Shown piece after piece: positions 46,751 through 57,800 of a stretch of DNA of 64,000 nt. The notes below the pieces were generated by a model. It was given only the letters and a program-made list of their open reading frames with translations. It was not told the origin of the DNA and made no database searches. Origin of the DNA: Bryoerythrophyllum caledonicum (lineage: Eukaryota > Streptophyta > Bryopsida > Pottiales > Pottiaceae); the NCBI GenBank assembly GCA_963971425.1, contig OZ020526.1:4863976-4927975 (forward strand), read 5' to 3'. Both the position numbers and the translations under genes were made by a program. Position 1 is the stretch's first letter. Each line of letters starts with the position of its first letter.

Positions 46751-48469
46751 CTGCAAACCATGCATAAAATTTATATGGTCATTTGTTAAAATTATATGAT
46801 AAAAACTCCCAAGTATCTTCGTATTACATATAGCCCAAAAATTTAATATAAAATATAAAAAGTTAAACATAAGAAGAAACAAAGCAAAAGGTCCAAAGTT
46901 TTAAATTTAAATTTGGACTCATAAACTTGAGGCACAAGTTTCCAACATGTATAAAGGGTTTCAATACAAACCCTAGAGGTCACTTCTCTTTCCAATTTCT
47001 TAGGTGAGCTCTTTTGCAATCACAACCTCAAGCTTTGTGCATTTATTGTTTCAGTTACTAATTTCTATTAGGTGTGTGGTGTGCAGATTCGAGGAGGAAA
47101 TCTGCGCTTCCAAAGAATTTTGTGAACTTCTGAACTTGGTAAGCTTCTCAGCACTGATTCAAGTTGAATAAGAGGGAACTGAAGGTTTAGTTTGCCAAAG
47201 GTCGTCAAAAGATAGTCCATAGTATAGGTTTAGCCAATACCAATCTTTGCACACAAATGAAAACACCATTTCAGTAAGTTCGAAACTGCAAATTCAATAG
47301 AAGTTGAAGTTTTACACAAGATGAGAGTCAACACTAGAGAGTATAAATTGCAACTACTGATACACTGCCATTGAGAACTGAAGTCGTGAGTCAAGCTAGT
47401 GTTGTGGCACTGAATCCCTAAGTGCAACTATACCATCAGCCATAAACTAAAATCCTATCCGCCGCAACAACCCAAACCCTAGCGCCGCATCCAGGAACCC
47501 TAAACCCTAGCCGCCGCAACCAACAACCCAAACCCTAAAAGTCAAACCCTAGCACCGCGTTCACATGACGTTCGCGTGACGCCTCTTGGAGTAACTGTAG
47601 ACTAGAGGTGTGCGCACGCACACCCTCAACTACTGCTGCCCCTCCATCCATCCCAAATGTCCTGGCCAAAAATCCAAGGAAGGAGCTCGCGATCTGCAGC
47701 ATGCCAACTCTTGACGACGGAGAGAAAACATAAGTTGGAGCAGCCTAGCGTGGGAGCCTGGTGCTGCAGCATCACCCGGTGATCGTCGTTGATCGCGTGG
47801 CGATCACGTTGTCTTCTACCACCTAGTACAGCCAAACACCTGCACCTGGCGGCCTCGCACCTGCAGCTGCGGCCAGGCGCTAAGGCATGGTCTGGCGCGC
47901 GGCCCTCAGCCCATATTCTCCCTCACACTCTCCCTCACACTCACATCTCTCCTCTCCCAACCCGCGCACATCTCTCCTCTCCCCACCCAATTCTCATTCT
48001 CTCTTCCAAACCCTAGCCGCCCACCACTTCTTTTTCTCACACATTCCAAAACTTTCCTCCCCTCTCTCACACCTCCCCTCCATTCCTCTCCCTAACACCT
48101 CCCCTCCATACCTCTCCCTCACATCTCTTCTCTCCCCACCCTCCGCCATCACAAGCCCCTCTCACAAACCCTCATGCCTCGCATAAGCCTCTTCCTCACA
48201 CTCACAGCCTCCCAACAACTACTGCCAGGGGTGTGCGCGTGCACACCCCTCGTAGGACTACCCAAAGTTGCAAGGATTGATATCCTTTCCAATACCCTCA
48301 TTTTCAAAACCCTAATACCAAACCCTAGCTGATACCCTAAGTTGATACCTCGGTTGTAAGCCGGGTATTGGTACCTACGAACTTATACCCTGGTGGTGAT
48401 ACCCTCACTATTGATACCCAAAGTACCTTGGTCCATAAATGATGTTGAGTATATCTCAACCAAAAATCC
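46751..48469. other. Central region of the 15.4-kb transposon: telo-box and palindrome-rich
   Basis: At 47460-47560 the phrase AAACCCTA occurs repeatedly together with GCCGC, resembling plant telo-box promoter motifs. Two near-palindromes with GTGTGCGC and GCACACC arms lie at about 47606-47630 and 48229-48253. Between them, 47880-48200 is extremely C/T-rich. Because genes diverge from this area it could be a shared promoter region. The open frames at 47789-48186 follow composition only. Confidence 0.4.
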
Positions 48470-49185
48470 ATAAAAATGCTTGTTTTAGTGCATTTAAAAA
48501 GGAAGACTAAATAAGGTTTTTTTTGTAGTTTTAACTGTAGGATCTCAATCCTTACTCATTAAATAATACACTTACTAAATTTAGTAAGGTATTACCGCAC
48601 GGATTGAAAGATTATAATGTTTGAAGTAGAGAAAAGGCTCATTTTCTTCCCTGTGTTTACTAGATCAGCAGACTTTGACTTCAAGTAGTGTCCAATTTTT
48701 GCACTATAAAGGGTCTCAATTAATTACCATAATGTTAAACATGATGTTAGTTTGCAATACACCAATTTTGAGAGGTAGACAAGGAGTGTAGCATATTCAA
48801 AAAAATTGTGCAATGAGTGGAGGTTCAAAAATTCTCATTTCACGTTATATTTTTTTGTGAATTTGATATTGTTGTAAATGGGAATCCAAATGGTCAATAA
48901 GAAGGTTTACATCACATAATGCCGTAGGAAAAATCAAAAGTGAATTATTCAAAGATCCCAAAGTTTTATGTGGAAAGGTAGAAGATTTTTTGGTACCTTG
49001 GCCGAAAATGTGTGACAATGTGTGAAAATAATTGACTTGGATTGATATGTTATTTAACCAAAGAACTAACAACATGCTTAACACGATGGTACTAGATTTA
49101 GATCTTGTATAGGGCAAAAGTTTTAGAGGTAGACAAGGAGTGTAGCATATTCCAAAATTGTGCAATGAGTGGAGGTTCAAACATT
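48470..49185 (-). mobile_element. TTAA-family element, degenerate inverted copy
   Basis: Aligns with the inverted unit at 36916-37732 and with 42480-43100: GGATTGAAAGATTATAATG, AGCAGACTTTGACTTCAAG, GAGTGGAGGTTCAAA. A part of it is repeated at 49070-49185. Ends are not clear. Confidence 0.6.
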
Positions 49186-49249
49186 CTTAGTCCATACTAA
49201 TAGTGACTATTGTTTTGTATTGATATACAGGTTATTTCAGTGTTGCGTT

Positions 49250-52200
49250 ATGGCACCACCAAATATTGACAGAATCTGGGAGAGCCACGGTTGGTGGATC
49301 GCGGAAGTGGATGAGTCGAGTGCCTTCTTATGGATGACAGATTATCCCTTCGAGCTGGGGAAGTGTACATCGGCGTCGGGGAAGAGTTTTGGCAAAATCC
49401 AGACAATCACTCTTCGACGTGATGATATGATATACGTTACTTGCGCAGTGGGTCCAGGTCAATCGGAGGTGAAGACTTCTCTTTCAAAGAAGTTGCTTCT
49501 AGCACCTGTCCCTTTGAATCTTCTTCAAAATCCAGGTCAGGTGAAATTCCTCAAATCATTGCAGACCTTTTGGTTAAACATCTCTCTTGTGGTACGTACT
49601 GCTAGACACAACAACGTCTTAGCCTGTTTAGCGTTATCACTGGAGATGGTGCTGAAGGCTAGGAAGATTATGGAGGAACATATTAGATATGAGGCATTTC
49701 GGGAGAGGGACCCATCACATGCGACAACCCAAGCCCCACCAGCGGAACCAGAAGATACAGAAGTTTATCGAATTCTTGTTGAGCCGTTGCAATTGGATTG
49801 GCGACCACTGGAGGGGAGGAGGGGAAGTGGAGGCCAACATCCCATCACAACTTCTGAGGTACAAACATTACCGAATCCTCCATTAACGAGTAGACGTCCT
49901 ACGAAGACGCCACGGCGTGTTGACAGTGATGTAGCTTCTGGTTCAAGAGAAGGCCCATCAAGTTTGGATCCAAGCGGAAGGAGGTTGATTGAGAGAAGTG
50001 CAAGATCGGGTGGCAGGATTCCTAGGTCGGGGCTCAGGACGTCTGATGGTCATCGTAGGGCCCCTACATCTACACCGGAAGATTTAGCTGATTTGTCAGC
50101 CATGGCGCAGGAGGAAGAAGATTTTCACAACCTTCCAGACATTATACAAGAGGATTTTTAAGACACTGCGGAGATGCCACAGGACGTTCCTACTTCAATG
50201 TTTTTAAAAGCACCAGTGCCTACAACGGAGGAGATTGCAAAATGATAAGTGTGGGGGAATTTGGTGTTTAAGGCACACATAGACCGCATTGTCTCTCTGG
50301 AAAATCCGGAAACGAACCACCGGGTTTTATCACAGAAGAGGGTCATAGAAGTATTCAACCGCTTACGAGACGTAGAATCCGCGACCTAGGTGAGTAGATT
50401 GGTACTTCGACCGATCAGATACATCGCGCATACTACCACCAATGATGGTGCCGTTGAGAAGGAGGAACTGCCATTTCCATTGGTAGGAATCGCACGAGAA
50501 TTCGAGCGCATGTTCATTGCACACGGGAGTGCTTCTACACAGGGTGCCATGGGATCCCAGTATTCTTGGCTTTAAGATCATATCATTTGGGAACCGGTGG
50601 ATGGGCAACACATAGTAGCAGCTTGTAAGTTTGTACAACAACAGTAGAGAGATGGTACTATGCCTTTAAATGAATATCTTGACACGTTCGAGCGGCGGGA
50701 GGCCTCTTTTGTGGTGTATGATGATCGCCGGTTCTACATTGAGAAGTCTGCGCGGATCAACGTGGCGGAGTTCTAGAGACAATCATATTCTACCATGGAC
50801 GAGGATTTGAGGAAGCTCCGTTAGATTTGGGATCTATACGGGAGGCCTGATAGCACAATACGTGCGGACAATGCACGCAGGGCTGTTGCTTTGGTGAGTG
50901 CGGCAAGTGCAGTGCATAAATTGCCCAAGGAGGATGGAGTTGTCACGGTGAAGAGGTTGGCCAAAAACATGGAGGATCTAACCAATCATGCGTGGAATCC
51001 GAGCAATGATTGCTTCGAAGCTATCATTCAAGTATGCAAGGACTACGAAGCCGACATTCTCTTTTACAGCAAGGAGGAAGAGGACAAGTGGAAGGACATG
51101 GCGAAGAATAAGGAGCTGGATCCAAATGTGGATGTACGACCAACAAGAAAGGAGATGACCCCGAATTGGTTGAGGCCATTAGGTAGGGTTCCGAATCCAT
51201 ATTATCTTCGGGTGGCAAAGTCTGCTGCAACGAAGCAGGTGAAGGATGATGGAGTAAGACCTCGTCAAGCATATTACTTCAATGGTGTAAAAGACCCGAA
51301 TCCACATCCTCGTACGATTGCTGGTGTGGTTGACCGATATACCTGACGAGAAGCTGTGATGAATTCCATCCGTTGGTTGATGGTGGAGAACAAGGAAAGT
51401 ACACCTAATTCCATGGAGGAGTTCTTTCGTATCCGTGTAGGGAAGTATTTTCCAAGGAGTAACGAACAACTTGATATCTTTAGGAAGCATTTAAATGCTA
51501 TCACAAAAAAAGCTTGGACTGCTCCTATGCGGGGAAAGGTGTCTAAGTTGGAAGACATAGACTACCTCATCCCTCCTTCCATCACGTTTCATTATGGTGA
51601 CATTGTAACAGGGGGGCGTGGATACATTGAACTGTCCGTGGATGTGGGAGGATAGGCTACCGCTAATTGGGAATGGCAGATAGAAGTCAAGAGGCCAAGC
51701 CAGAGCGATACAGAGAATCTTCTTCCGATTCGGTGTAGAAGAGGGTTATTCCGCACCGACTACATAGAGTTGGGGAAACCATGTTTGTGGGTGATTGATT
51801 GTCGACGTGGCGGTGGGAGGCATGGAGATGGTCATTGGGGAGACGCCCAGTTATCTGCAGCTTTTGCACAACTGTCATTATGGATGGCAAATATTGAACC
51901 ATGGAACGTCATCTTCTTGTTACCAGCGGCCGTGTATGCCAACGAAGAGTTTTTCAGGAAGGTGAAGCTTCTAGAGGGATGTACTATGCGACGTGGATGT
52001 TGAGCATTTGATCCGAACTCGGTTAATCCCTATGCTCTCGATTTTACAAAGAATGAGCGTTTGGAGCAAGTAGTACAACCGATTGGCGACGTTGTGATTT
52101 GTATGCAGCACCCTGCGGGAACATCTCCTGGCCCGAACTATGTTTCTAGAGACGTTCCACTTCCACTTGTTTTCTTGGATCACTGGAGTAAGGCACGCCA

Positions 52201-53214
52201 ACCCTCTGAAGTTGATTCACTTGAGAGATCTCCATCAGAGGTGGCAATACTAGTGGGCTCATACTTGCCCTGTGGTTGGGGTTTAGTGGCTTGTAACATA
52301 TCTACGGCCATTCCCACGATCCTTGAAGGAGATTTCCAAGGATCTGAGATTTTCATCATTGACGATTGTACAAACAGAGTTTCATTCCTATACAATGAGT
52401 TGTTCGACAATTTTCAGGGACAACTGTTGGTCAGGACTGGTGGAACAAGTATTGATTGCAACATCATACCTGAGACCGAAGAGGCGGTTGGTGGAGTGAG
52501 GAATGAAGACGACAATGAGGATGGAGGTGGTTTACATGAGAGATTGCCACGTTCAGGTACCACTGAAGATTTCTCATCTCGCAGTAGTTCAGACGCCGAT
52601 GAAGATGGAGTGAACCAGTCTCCTCCAAGAGAGAGGATTCCATCAACGCAGTGGGCGGTGGGAGATACTTCGGGGGAGACGTTTGCAACATCTACAGAGA
52701 GGATGCAAGATACCGGTGTAGTAGATGTTAGTTTGGCGGCAGGGGCAGGAGGAGGGCGTACATTTGATGGTCCTAGGCTAGAGATGGAGGAAGATGGATT
52801 GGATTCATGTGAATTTTTTCGGTGCAGAGGAGGATTCCACAGCCTTCGATGCCTTCTCAATCAGAGCCTGTATCGGAGACACAAGAGACGTTCAGAGGCA
52901 CTTAGAGTGATACCGGACCAGGTTTGCCTTCCGTTCCAAGATCTAGCGTATCCGAGGACATCATTGCATTTCAAGGGGCCTTCTTATCAGAGCGAGAAAT
53001 GTCCTTCAATGCAAAGGATGGCTTTTTCTACAATGATGATAGCGTAAGGCAAACGTGGGAGGGTGTTCCTAGCAATTACCGATATGTTGAGTGTGCGTTC
53101 ATTGGCATCGAAGATGTGGGAGATCGTTCAATGCAAGATCGTGAATTGTCTGCTATGGTAGGTAGTGCCATTGGATACGTGGAGGGAGTTGTTGCGCCAG
53201 AAGATGAGCTCTGA
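49250..53214 (+). pseudogene. Long unidentified gene of the 15.4-kb transposon, about 1300 codons with about twelve stops
   Basis: The frame starts at ATG 49250 (MAPPNIDRIWESHGWWIAEV), right after an acceptor-like site, and stays in one frame to about 52800. It passes eleven in-frame stops (for example near 50160, 50390, 50575, 50777, 51344, 51654, 52003). It then changes frame once, passes one more TAG, and ends at TGA 53214 (VVAPEDEL). Readable parts include FERMFIAHGSASTQGAMGSQ, WVIDCRRGGGRHGDGHWGDA, EPWNVIFLLPAAVYANEEFF and VAILVGSYLPCGWGLVACNI. There is an acidic Ser-rich stretch at about 52490-52620. I recognise no family. It diverges from the DUF7869 gene inside one transposon, so it is probably an accessory protein of that element. 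Confidence 0.55.
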
Positions 53215-53781
53215 GCCCTGGAGCTATATACTATAGTAGAGCATACACGTAATTTAGGTGGCAAGTACGTTAGTATAATGGAGTTTGAGATGTGTCTATC
53301 GTTCGGTGGGTGGTATATATTTATATAATAGGTGGTCCATATGATATGTTTGATTCTAGAATTCCTCAGCAATAGTGTGGAATTGCTTGATTATGTATAT
53401 TTTTACATTATAAAATACAGTGAGGTATTTTACACTGTCTTAGGAAGTTGCATACATATTTTTGTATCACTTACACATTATATTTGTAGTGCAGTACTCT
53501 AAAATCCTATAATAACTCATAACACATTTATAATCTCTTTGGGCACATGATTATAATTTTGTAGCAGGATTTGAAAACTAGATTAGATATCATATATTTT
53601 CTAAAAAAAGGTAACGAATGTAAAAAATATATTACTCGTATGAACATGAAGATGCCAATGTATGACACGACAAACACCAAATTTTTTTGACAAAAAACAT
53701 ACTAAACTTTTGCCAATTTTTGATTTAAAAAAAAGTTATGAGCAAATAACTTGCGGCTTTCTACCAGCAACCAGTGCACTA
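53215..53781. other. Subterminal region of the 15.4-kb transposon
   Basis: A/T-rich sequence with no gene; ends at the right inverted repeat. Confidence 0.4.
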
Positions 53782-53812
53782 GGCTAAGTGCATAATTGCT
53801 TAATTGCGTGTT
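53782..53812 (-). repeat. Right terminal inverted repeat of the 15.4-kb transposon
   Basis: Inverted match to 38449-38479 with one mismatch. Confidence 0.8.
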
Positions 53813-53816
53813 TATA

Positions 53817-53945
53817 GTGTCTATCCTCGAAAGGGGAAGTAATTCACTCCTTTGTCTAGTGGGCATTTGAGTGATGGTGGTACGAACAGACACTTTATTC
53901 ACATAGATCACCTTCGGTGACCGGTGTTTTTTTTTTGTTTTTTTT
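53817..53945 (+). mobile_element. 3' end of LINE copy 2, separated from the rest by the 15.4-kb transposon
   Basis: GTCTATCCTCGAAAGGGGAAG through CGAACAGACACTTTATTCAC matches the end of LINE copy 1 (1632-1730). A hairpin (TCACC, TTC, GGTGA) is at 53908-53920, followed by a T-rich tail instead of (TTC)n. It ends about 940 bases before the DUF936 start codon, so the LINE sits in the upstream region of that gene. Confidence 0.8.
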
Positions 53946-54884
53946 TTATTGGGATGGTAGAGGGCTGGATATACCCCAATTTTATAGGCGTTGGCTTTGG
54001 GTTTTGTTGGTTTTGGGGGGCTTTCTTTTATTACTCAAGAATTCCAACCTGATATACCCGAGCTGCCGGGATACCCGTCTGGGGCGGCGAGTATCGTACG
54101 GTGGCGGGCGTGGGGCCCGTCGTCGTTTGTCGGAGGCCGAAGTGGCGAGGCGCCGAGGAAGGGCGAGCGAGCAAGGCGGGCTGGCGACCTCCTTCTCGTC
54201 CCGCATGCAACGGCGCGCGACGGGGGAGATGGCCCAGCAGCAGCAGCAGGATCCGTGGCCCGCGGTCCGGCTCACCACCTCCTCATTGACGAGGAGCGCC
54301 ACGAGCCCGTCCTCATCACTACTCTCTTCATCGTCCCCCATCACACACGCTCGCTCTCGCCCTCTCTCTTTCTGTCCGTTTTTTGTCTCCATTCCACTCC
54401 ATTCCCTTCTCCGCCCTGGCCCGCAGCCGCACTGGACTGCCTCACTCTCCTCCCTAGGTCTGGATGCTGCGTTCCGGCGTCACTCTCCTTCCTGCACCCC
54501 CGGTGCTCGCGCTGGATCTTGATTCTTGGTGGGGGCGGGCAGAGGTGGAGGTTCTGTGCTTTTGAATTAGGAGCGAGGAGGAGCGGTTTTTTTTTTCTTT
54601 CAAGAGATCCGAAAGGTAAGGCGGGCGTTGGGATGCGCTTTTGTGAATTTTGAGGAGTTGGAGATTTGAGGTGTGTTTGTGAATACACAGATTTCCGGGG
54701 TTTAGGGGTTGGGATCTAGAGGGGGAGGGATGGCTGTGCGCTCGGGATCTTCCAGAGAGCTGAGGATGGCGATGTTGTTGCGAGTTGTGGAGTGAGCGAT
54801 GTGATCTGGCGGAAAGGTGTGTACACGTGAGGTTTTGAGGAGTTGAACGGGGGTTGTGGATCGAGTGGAGGGGTTTGTGGAGCG
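53946..54884 (+). promoter_or_regulatory. GC-rich upstream and 5' UTR region of the DUF936 gene
   Basis: Composition changes sharply to GC-rich and CpG-rich at about 54070. A C/T-rich stretch lies at 54340-54400 (CTCGCTCTCGCCCTCTCTCT), common near plant transcription starts. A CAG run is at 54236-54250. A donor-like AAAG/GTAAGG at about 54615 could start a 5' UTR intron. No TATA box could be assigned with confidence. Long open frames on both strands here are due to the GC content. Confidence 0.4.
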
Positions 54885-57800
54885 ATGGCGACCCTGACGC
54901 CAGGGGTTTTGCTGAAGCTGCTGCAACACATCAACTCGGATGTGAAGGTGACCGGGGAGCACCGCTCGGCGCTCCTCCAGGTGATCTCTATTGTGCCCGC
55001 GCTGGCGGGCAGTGAGCTGTGGCCGAACCAGGGGTTTTACATCAAGGTGTCGGATTCGTCCCACGCGACGTACGTCTCGCTGGGCGAGGAGCACGACGAT
55101 CTCATTCTCAGCGACAAGTTGCAGCTAGGTCAGTTCATTCACGTGGACCGCCTCGAGGCCGGATCTCCGGTGCCGTTGTTGCGCGGCGTGCGGCCCTTGC
55201 CGGGGCGCCATCAGTGCGTTGGTAACCCCGAGGATCTTGTCGCTACCGTGGTGCCGTCGTCGTCTCCGGATTCATCGCTGCAGCCGGATCTGTTCCAGCC
55301 GGATTTGCGGACCTCCGACACCATCGACAGCTTCTCGCGCAATGCGTCCAATCGGTGCGTGAGGAAGTTCGCGTGTATGGCTTTCGTTCAGGTCGAGGAT
55401 GTGTTTGCTGAATGGTTTTTATTTTTATTTTTTTGCAGGTTTGATCCGTCGTCCGCGGAGAGCATCGCAGGGAAGAATGCGGAGCGGTCGAACGGGTCCA
55501 TGAATGGTGCCATTGGGAGGTCGCCGTCGTCGCTGTCGAACGGCTCGCACAGGTTTCAGGACGTGGAGGTGACGGTGGAGAAGACAATTGAGATTTCCTC
55601 GGACGATTTCGGCGCGCAGCTCACAGAGAGGCTGGCCCGGGGGGCAATAGCTCGGAACCCGTCGTTCAAGCCGTCACCCGCCGAGTCGGCGAGGCTGAGC
55701 GCGCCATCGCAGGAAGAAGGGCGATCCATGTCGAGGCAGAAAGCGCGATCGGACAAGCCCAAAGGTTACGTGGACTGCACCACGGCCCAGAAAGAAGTGA
55801 ACAAAACGTCCTCCCCGTCGAGATCTCAGTCCATCATGAGCTCTCTCTTCACAGACAGGCGATCGCCCGCCTCCCTGTTCACCCGAAGCGTGGTGGCGTG
55901 CCCGGAAGATCGCGTGATTCCCTACCGAGACACTCCCACGACCAACTCCAGGGCGAAGCAGACGTCGCCCCTCACCAAGCGGTCTGTCAGCACCGGCCGA
56001 GTGGCCAACGGCGTCGACGCCACCAAGCGACGCTCCGTCGGCAGCACGGCGCGCGGCACTGAGCCTCTCAATGTGGCCGCCAAGAGTTTGCGCAAGAGCT
56101 GGGAAGGCGCGGCGGCTGCCAAGAATGGCAAAGACCGCCCTCAGCCCAAGGCCTCCAAACCGGACGTGAAAGCTACGCTGTGGTCCTCGGTGAGCATTCT
56201 CAGAATCTGCAGTGTGGGAGATTCTAGACAAATCGCAGGCTGGCTGACGACACCTAATTTGTGTGCAGGTATCGGGGTCGAGGAAGCTCCGAGAGAGCAG
56301 CGTGAGTTCTTCTGTGGACAAGGGTCCGTCCTCACCCCAAGTTGCAAATGGAAAGTCGAACGGCAAAACTGATCGTACTAGTTCTGTCGTCTCGGGACCT
56401 GTCTCTCCCACTCATTCTGTGTCCAGCGTGAACGTGTCCGACGTTGAGCTGACCTCGAGACTCACTAGCGGCAATTCTTGGGAGTCACTCCCTGGAAACT
56501 TGGCCACATTCGGCATGGTTAGTACTTTGGACATATTCTTGCTCAGTTTGCGTTTAGGGGCATTCTTCGTTCGTTATAGTTCAGGATCATGCCCTGGCTC
56601 GCAATTACACTCTCCTTCTGGTTTCGACGGCTTGTAACTGTTTAGAATGGAGGTCACGCTCTGTAGGATGGCAAGGAAAGGATTGTATGAGCTTATGCCC
56701 TGAACGTGGTGTCTTCCAGGACGCTCTGCAATCAAGGGAGGCTGCGACATTAGCGGCGGTGGAAGCCCTGCAGGAAGCCTCAGCTGCTGAGTGCGTTCTT
56801 CGAAGTCTCAGGCAAGTGCGCAGCCCTAAAACCGTCATGGTCTCTTTTCTCCAACTCCCTACAGCAATTTACCTCTAGAGTCATATCCAGTTTTGCACGT
56901 GCGTCTCGATGTAGTTGTAATGGAGCCACTTTCCTGGAGCAGCATCGTGGGTCTATTTGAAACGACGTAGTGCTACAATGTTGCTGATGTTGTTCTGGAC
57001 GTGTGCAGCATGTTTGCCGAACTGTGTTCTGTCGCGCGAACTGACCATCCCCAACCCTCGGTGGAGTGTTTCCTGAACCTTCATCAATCCCTTAAGAATG
57101 CTGTGGCTGTATCCGACGCGCTCTCGACCGCTCGGAGCTCCTCAGAACCTGCCACGCCGAGACATGGCGTCGAGGTTGACGAGGCCTCAAATGAGAAGGC
57201 TCTAGTAATGATCGAGAAGTCCCGAAGCGCTGCCAGTTGGGTCAATGCGGCTCTCACCTCTGATTTAGCAACCTTTTCAATTCAGAGCAAGCAGGGAGCG
57301 CCAGGTGGTCTTCGGAGCGTGTCCACCGGTCACAAGCGAGCCACCAGTCAGCAACTGCAGGTTATGCTAGAAAATGGGCCAAGCACGGTGCCTCGGGGAA
57401 GGAGTTCCTCACCGTGTGTGACAACGCGGTCTACCACTCTATCCACTCCCACTTCTCCCAAAACTCGCACTGCTCTGTCATCCGTCAGCCATATTGCGAA
57501 TGAAAAGCGGACTGCTGCAGAATCGAGATCACAGTCTCCAGTTAAGTTCAAACTCTACCCTCCAGACCTTGATCTCATTACAAATCATAATAGCGGTCAG
57601 TTGGTGGTGTCTCTTGTTGATGCTGACTACTATATTGTTTTTCCCCCATTGATTCAAGGTACCTGCTCTCTCGACCACTCGACGTAGTATGTCGATCAGT
57701 CGAATTGGGCTTGGGAAGAGCTCCAAGGCTACGAGCAAGGTCTCTCCCGAAGCGCAACCAACCATGGAGCCTGTGAAGCCACCTCCTACCACCTTCGCTG

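Larger units (their letters stand above)
38449..53812. mobile_element. 15.4-kb DNA transposon with DUF7869 gene and a long divergent gene
   Basis: The 31-base terminal inverted repeats begin AACACGCAATTAAGC. They differ at one position and then diverge. TATA lies just outside both ends (38445-38448 and 53813-53816), consistent with a 4-base target duplication (a 2-base TA cannot be excluded). The flanks rejoin as a continuous LINE 3' UTR: GGTTTC plus TATAGTGTCTATCC matches GTTTCATAGTATCTACCC of LINE copy 1. Inside are a minus-strand DUF7869 gene (39019-42217), a TTAA element with Tc1 element 2, a plus-strand long gene (49250-53214) and a C/T-rich, GC-rich centre. Both genes carry many stops. 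Confidence 0.75.
21106..53945 (+). mobile_element. LINE copy 2 (dual-endonuclease type), interrupted by three large insertions
   Basis: One non-LTR retrotransposon can be followed from about 21.1 kb to its 3' end at about 53945. It has a 5' region with direct repeats, ORF1 (23877-25510), ORF2 (25520-38356 with insertions) and a 3' UTR split by the 15.4-kb transposon. ORF2 contains, in order, an APE endonuclease, RT, RNase H, a CCHC finger and a restriction-like endonuclease. Insertions are the Tc1-type element at 30147-33829, the TTAA element at 35846-37732 and the DNA transposon at 38449-53812. Without them it would be about 12 kb or less. Frameshifts and stops show it is inactive. The exact 5' limit is uncertain. 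Confidence 0.75.

Noticed and set aside
47460-47560. Possible interstitial telomere array
   Set aside because: AAACCCTA units are scattered between other bases and not in tandem; telo-box motifs are a better description.
47789-48186. Two Pro/Ser/His-rich frames
   Set aside because: Due to the C/T tract; no domain and no codon signal.
53917-54653. Frames of 201 and 220 residues upstream of the DUF936 gene
   Set aside because: They begin in the LINE tail and run through GC-rich upstream DNA; they overlap each other and have no motif.
55674-56411. Minus-strand frame of 245 residues
   Set aside because: Antisense shadow of DUF936 exon 2 in GC-rich DNA.
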